Of a DNA stretch of 19,576 nt, positions 15,677 to 19,576 are shown piece by piece. This stretch comes from DATJMJ01 sp035508795 (lineage in GTDB: Bacteria; Actinomycetota; Acidimicrobiia; Acidimicrobiales; Palsa-688). The DNA is taken from NCBI GenBank assembly GCA_035508795.1, contig DATJMJ010000103.1, positions 1-19,576 of the forward strand, in the 5' to 3' direction. The notes under the pieces are model-generated. The model saw nothing but the letters and a program-made list of their open reading frames with translations. It searched no databases and was not told the DNA's origin. The position numbers were made by a program, and so were the translations under genes. The stretch's first letter is position 1, and the number at the start of each line of letters is the position of its first letter.

Positions 15677-18289
15677 ATGAGCGACTTCGAGGTCGAGGGC
15701 GGGCATGGGCCGGAGTTCCAGTTCACGAGCCTCAACCAGGACGACCGCCAGGGCATAGTGATGCTCTCCGCCGACGCCAACCAAGCCGGCTACGCGCCCG
15801 TAACGGTAAATGGGCTCGCATTGAGCGCCCTCGGAGCGACTGCCGACCTCGACGGGCAATGGGACTACCCGGGGGGCGGGTTGGCGTCGTGGCGCCACAT
15901 TGCCGCTACGGGCCGCGATATTTACGTGCGGGTCACGCAAAAGGGGTACCTGTTCCCCCTCGGACACAGGGCCATCGTTGTGATGGTCGTCGAACGGGTG
16001 CTCGTCCCCGATCCCGTGAAGCCTGACTGGTATGACGCCTACCTCCAAGTGGAGCGTTACATCCGCGTCCTCCAGCCGGAGAAGAACTATCCCGCAACAG
16101 GCCAACCGTTTGGCAACAACGACTGGCCTTTTTCCTCCGTGGAGATCCTCACGACGGTGAGCCCGCTGCTGGACGCGCCCCGCAGCTCGCCCGGCCCCGA
16201 CTGCCCTCCGCTCGGCGGGGCAAGTGGCGGCTCGAGCTCGTCCTATTTCCAGGCATTCCTGCCAACCTCGGGCGGCTCGGCGGTGCCCTGGGATCTCGTC
16301 GCCACCGACCTCGCCGGGCACAAGGTGCACCTGAAGATCCCGCTTTATTTCTTCGCCGGGCAGGCTGGCGGGTACCCGGTCTCTCAGTACGACGGGGGCG
16401 GGCTGGCCAAGTTCGTCGATGCCTACAACGCTGTGCCGGCCGGGTACCGCCAAGCTCAGGGCAACGGGGCCCAACTCAAGCTCGCACCCGAAGCGGGCGG
16501 CCCGGCAAACGGGACGACGCACCCGCTGGTCGTGCTTACCCTCGGGGCGGCGAGCACCATCGAAGATCCGAACGTCCCCACAAAGGGCCTCCACTACCCC
16601 TCTCCCCCTAGCTCCACAGCCCTTGGCGACCAGGACCAACCCGCCTTCTACCCTGTTGTCGCCCAGGCACAGGTCCACCTCCAGGCGGCCGACGCCCTTT
16701 CGCGGGGCAGCTTTTCCGACTCGAGCGGCGACGGCGTCGTGCTCGAGTACTACGCGGCGTACGTGGCGAACGGGCTCGGCGACACCGCCCCGCCCCCTTC
16801 CAACCCCGGCGCCGTCTACGCCCGGTTCGCCGACGCGGTGGCCGGGAACGCCCCGCTCCTTCAGTTCCCCGCCGATGCGGTCGGCGGGCTCGGCTGCCCC
16901 AACGGCCACATGATCGGGCTATCGGCCATCGCCGGGCCTGTCTCGGGCGACTCGACCTCTGGGGCGAGCGCGCAGGACGACCTAGACAACTATGCGAGCA
17001 GCGGGGCGGCTGTTCCCGCCAATTACTTCAAGCAACTGACGGGGCAGGCGCAGACGGCGCTGTCGCAGTTCCTCGGGGGGCTCCCCCTCGGCGGGATCGT
17101 GAAGGAGTTCGTCAACGCCAAAGGCGGAGCGCCCAACATTACGGCCAACCTCGACCAGTCGACAGGCGTGCTCACGGTCTCTTACACCCTGACTGCGACG
17201 CTCGCCTCGTGGCCTGGTTCGGCCGGCCCCCAAGCCTCCCTCGGGACGGTGTTCGAGCCGGCGAGCGACGACGGCCAGTTCCAGTTGACGGCGACGGCCA
17301 CCGTAGCGCCCGACGGGACGGCGACCTACGACGTGGCAGGTTCGGTCGACCCCTTTACCCTCAACCTGTTCGGGAACGTAACGCCCGCCTGGGTCGTCAC
17401 CGTCCCGTTCAACGCCGTGAGCTTCACGGCCACGAACGGCCAGAAACCCCAGGTCCAGGTTTCGATAGGGACGGTCAGTTTCGAGGGAGTCCTTAGTTTT
17501 GTCAACGCTCTTCAGGACTTCCTGTCCGAGCTCGGTGGCGATGGCCTGTCGATCTCGGTTACGGCGTCGCAGCTGGACGCGAGCTTTTCGCTCAGCCTGC
17601 CGAGCATCGGCATGGGTGTCTTCAGCCTGACTGGCATCGCCTTGAGCACCGGGCTCACGATCCCGTTCCTCGGCGGCCCTGCCCTAGCCCAGTTCGGCTT
17701 CGCCAGCCAGGAAAACCCGTTCCAGCTGACGGTCTGCATGTTTGGAGGGGGCGGCTTTTTCTCGATCGGCCTGGGCTTTGGCGGCATCCAGCAAATCCAG
17801 GCGCAGTTCCAGTTCGAAGGGTCCTTCGAGCTCGACATCGTGGTGGCGAGCGGTGGCCTGACCCTGGCGGCCGGGGTCTATTACTCCTATGCCGCGCCAA
17901 CGTCGTCCGGTGTAGCCGGCACGACAACCCTTACGGGGTTCGTCCGGCTCACGGGGGAGCTCTCGGTCCTCGGCCTCATCAGCATCTCGGCCGAGCTCGA
18001 CCTCAGCCTCACCTGGACGAGCCCCAACTCCGTCGAGGGGACGGCCTCGCTCACCGTCACCATCCACCTCGTCTTCTTCAGCGTCTCGCCTTCGATCACC
18101 GTGCACAAACAGTTCTCCGGCGGGGGCGACCCACCAGGCGAAAGCGCCGCGTCGATGCGACCGGCCGTGGGCGCGGCGGGGCCCGATGGGCCTGTGCGCC
18201 TGCCGCTTCCCCCTGTCAAGCCTGTGCTGTTCCACGACCTCGTCAACCAGGGCACGTGGGACCAATACGTGGCAGCGTTCGGTGCCTGA
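15677..18289 (+). CDS. Large beta-rich protein of unknown function (second gene of unknown cluster)
   Basis: An 870-residue protein of unknown function. GGGAGG lies seven bases before the ATG at 15677; the same frame is open upstream to 15062 but there it runs antiphase inside the preceding gene. No signal peptide or transmembrane helix is apparent. Residues about 47-110 hold a conserved-looking block with LSALGATADLDGQWDYPGGG, WRHIAATGRDIYVRV and KGYLFPLGHRAIVV. The middle is Pro/Gly/Ser-rich. From about 600 to 820 the chain shows repeated alternation of apolar and polar residues (IQAQFQFEGSFELDI; LGLISISAELDLSLTW), with CMFGGGGFF near 690, as in amphipathic beta-strands. It ends in WDQYVAAFGA. 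From memory these blocks recur in large hypothetical proteins of actinobacteria and myxobacteria. A barrel, groove or fibre shell are all possible folds. Confidence 0.82.
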   Translation: MSDFEVEGGHGPEFQFTSLNQDDRQGIVMLSADANQAGYAPVTVNGLALSALGATADLDGQWDYPGGGLASWRHIAATGRDIYVRVTQKGYLFPLGHRAIVVMVVERVLVPDPVKPDWYDAYLQVERYIRVLQPEKNYPATGQPFGNNDWPFSSVEILTTVSPLLDAPRSSPGPDCPPLGGASGGSSSSYFQAFLPTSGGSAVPWDLVATDLAGHKVHLKIPLYFFAGQAGGYPVSQYDGGGLAKFVDAYNAVPAGYRQAQGNGAQLKLAPEAGGPANGTTHPLVVLTLGAASTIEDPNVPTKGLHYPSPPSSTALGDQDQPAFYPVVAQAQVHLQAADALSRGSFSDSSGDGVVLEYYAAYVANGLGDTAPPPSNPGAVYARFADAVAGNAPLLQFPADAVGGLGCPNGHMIGLSAIAGPVSGDSTSGASAQDDLDNYASSGAAVPANYFKQLTGQAQTALSQFLGGLPLGGIVKEFVNAKGGAPNITANLDQSTGVLTVSYTLTATLASWPGSAGPQASLGTVFEPASDDGQFQLTATATVAPDGTATYDVAGSVDPFTLNLFGNVTPAWVVTVPFNAVSFTATNGQKPQVQVSIGTVSFEGVLSFVNALQDFLSELGGDGLSISVTASQLDASFSLSLPSIGMGVFSLTGIALSTGLTIPFLGGPALAQFGFASQENPFQLTVCMFGGGGFFSIGLGFGGIQQIQAQFQFEGSFELDIVVASGGLTLAAGVYYSYAAPTSSGVAGTTTLTGFVRLTGELSVLGLISISAELDLSLTWTSPNSVEGTASLTVTIHLVFFSVSPSITVHKQFSGGGDPPGESAASMRPAVGAAGPDGPVRLPLPPVKPVLFHDLVNQGTWDQYVAAFGA

Positions 18290-18304
18290 GCGGAGGTAAA
18301 GAGC

Positions 18305-19576
18305 ATGCAAACAGAGACCATCGTCTGGACCCCTTTGCCTAACGGTTACGTGACCGCCGGTGGCAAAGAGGTCCTCCTATCGGTGTTCGTCTCCCCCAAG
18401 CTCGAAAGCACTTCTTCCTCGCCCACGCTCGATTTGTTCCCCCATTGGGTCAACTGGCCGAGCACCATCCTGGGCGACACCGGGCCGCTCCCCTTCGACG
18501 TCACCTTTGAGGGTTACCCGACCGTCACGGTCACGCCCGACACCTCCGTGCTGTCGGCCGCCCAGTGGGCGGCTGTCTTCGACCCCGGGTTGACCAGGGT
18601 CGACTCCTACACCTATACCGACTACTCCACTTATCCCGTAACGACATTTTCAGCGGGCGACGTGGCCAGGTTCGTCTCGGGCATGTACGGGGCCATCGGC
18701 GCCGCCGCGCCGTTACGGCCGCCCCTTTTGGTGACGACGCCGCAACGGGAAAGCACCTTTGCCGCCCCAGGGACGACCTTTGAGCTCTTCGGCGTGAAGC
18801 CGGGCCCTTACCTCGATGCCTACGAGGATCTCGTAGCCTTGGCCGGCACAGGCGGTAACAGCGCGGTCGAAAGCGCCCGCGCCTTTCACACCTTCCCCGA
18901 GGACGCAGCCACGTTCATCCCCACGGCCGCTCCCGTACTGGACTTTCACACCGCCATTTCGGCACTGGCGTCTTTCCCTAGCGTGCTCGAAAGTTTTGGC
19001 CTCGTCTTCCGCCTGAGCGTGCCGCTGCCCGAAGGTCTTTCGCTCTCGAGCGCCTTCACGCCGGTCGTCGTCCAGGTGGCGCCCGCCTGGCAGGGGCGCA
19101 CCAGCGACGACGTCACGACTATCAACGTCCCCATGCGCACCCAGGCCAACCTCAGCACGAGCCGCTTCCTGGCTGCGCCCAAAGGGCCTTATTACCGCCT
19201 CGAGATGCTCCAGCTGGGCGACAACCCGCCTTTTTCGGTGGTCGACCTCGACGTGGACGGGGCGGCCGAGTCCTTGACCAACACCGCCATATCTGTGCAG
19301 TCCCTGGCGCAGTGGTTGCGCCCCCTCGACCAACCCGGTGCGGGCGTCTCGGTGCCCCTGCCGGCGTTGCGCTCCGTGGGGCCCTCCATCGTCTGGAGCG
19401 GTTGGGGGGCCGAAGGCACGCACGGGGGTTACGGGAGCCTCAACGCCCTTGCCTACAACCAGACCCAGGTGCAGGACGCAGTAACCGACTGGGTCAACTG
19501 GTACCTGCAGCCCGAGCCGAAGCCGCCCGAGCCCGCGCTGCCGGTCCTCGGCGCAGAGGACATCATCCGCGGCCAC
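18305..19576 (+). CDS. Protein of unknown function, partial (third gene of unknown cluster)
   Basis: An open frame of 424 codons without a stop that runs off the right edge. GGAGGT (18292-18297) lies seven bases before the ATG, and the gap to the previous gene is 15 bp, so it belongs to the same operon. High GC at third positions holds throughout. There is no signal peptide. It opens with TIVWTPLPNGYV and VLLSVFVSPKL, followed by DLFPHWVNWPSTI, a Tyr/Thr-rich stretch (YTYTDYSTYPVTTF) and a beta-rich remainder ending in a Pro/Glu-rich PEPKPPEPALP linker. The opening recalls, from memory, hypothetical proteins with VWTALPNG and DFLDWPA-like motifs that accompany homologues of the preceding protein. 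I cannot assign a function. A long minus-strand frame over the same bases (18713-19576) is an antisense shadow. Confidence 0.75.
   Translation, partial: MQTETIVWTPLPNGYVTAGGKEVLLSVFVSPKLESTSSSPTLDLFPHWVNWPSTILGDTGPLPFDVTFEGYPTVTVTPDTSVLSAAQWAAVFDPGLTRVDSYTYTDYSTYPVTTFSAGDVARFVSGMYGAIGAAAPLRPPLLVTTPQRESTFAAPGTTFELFGVKPGPYLDAYEDLVALAGTGGNSAVESARAFHTFPEDAATFIPTAAPVLDFHTAISALASFPSVLESFGLVFRLSVPLPEGLSLSSAFTPVVVQVAPAWQGRTSDDVTTINVPMRTQANLSTSRFLAAPKGPYYRLEMLQLGDNPPFSVVDLDVDGAAESLTNTAISVQSLAQWLRPLDQPGAGVSVPLPALRSVGPSIVWSGWGAEGTHGGYGSLNALAYNQTQVQDAVTDWVNWYLQPEPKPPEPALPVLGAEDIIRGH

Noticed and set aside
15428..16909. 493-codon minus-strand frame over the unknown cluster
   Set aside because: Its composition is that of an antisense shadow, and it crosses the boundary of two plus-strand genes that have proper ribosome sites.
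1..19576. CRISPR array, tRNA/rRNA genes, transposase or integrase genes, long direct repeats
   Set aside because: I read both strands and found no spaced repeats, cloverleaf-like ends or mobile-element proteins; coding is near continuous with uniform base composition.

Overview
The window is high-GC, gene-dense bacterial DNA with strong GGAGG-type ribosome binding sites, GTG/TTG starts and twin-arginine (Tat) signals. It most resembles an actinobacterium, perhaps Acidimicrobiia or Thermoleophilia, but no marker gene fixes the lineage. No rRNA, tRNA, CRISPR array, insertion sequence or phage gene was seen.

Positions 1-12364 look like one catabolic and uptake island. It opens with the 3' part of an FGGY sugar kinase, then a convergent succinate-semialdehyde-type aldehyde dehydrogenase (minus strand). 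An Opp/Dpp-family ABC transporter follows: two permeases and a fused double ATPase, joined by 4-bp start/stop overlaps. Next come a minus-strand pair, a formaldehyde-activating enzyme (Fae) homologue and a class-III-like zinc alcohol dehydrogenase. Divergent from that pair is a Tat-exported family-5 solute-binding protein. A KduD/YgcW-like short-chain dehydrogenase and a YgcU-like FAD-linked oxidase follow. The kinase, SDR and FAD oxidase together resemble the uncharacterised E. coli ygcE/ygcW/ygcU set, here linked to an ABC importer and a formaldehyde-handling pair. The likely overall job is import of a sugar-, polyol- or sugar-acid-like compound, its oxidation and phosphorylation, and clearance of aldehydes. 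The substrate is unknown.

Positions 12365-14180 hold a small hypothetical gene and a convergent ammonium transporter (minus strand), separated by an inverted repeat that could terminate both.

Positions 14539-19576 hold the least explained part: three tightly spaced genes of unknown function. They are a Tat-signal secreted protein (372 aa), an 870-aa beta-rich protein whose C-terminal third has long stretches of strictly alternating polar and apolar residues, and a third protein of at least 424 aa that runs off the right edge. They resemble, from memory only, large conserved hypothetical proteins found in several bacterial groups. This is the best candidate for an undescribed system here. Both genes bordering the 14181-14538 intergenic region have Shine-Dalgarno sequences lying inside small, mutually exclusive hairpins.
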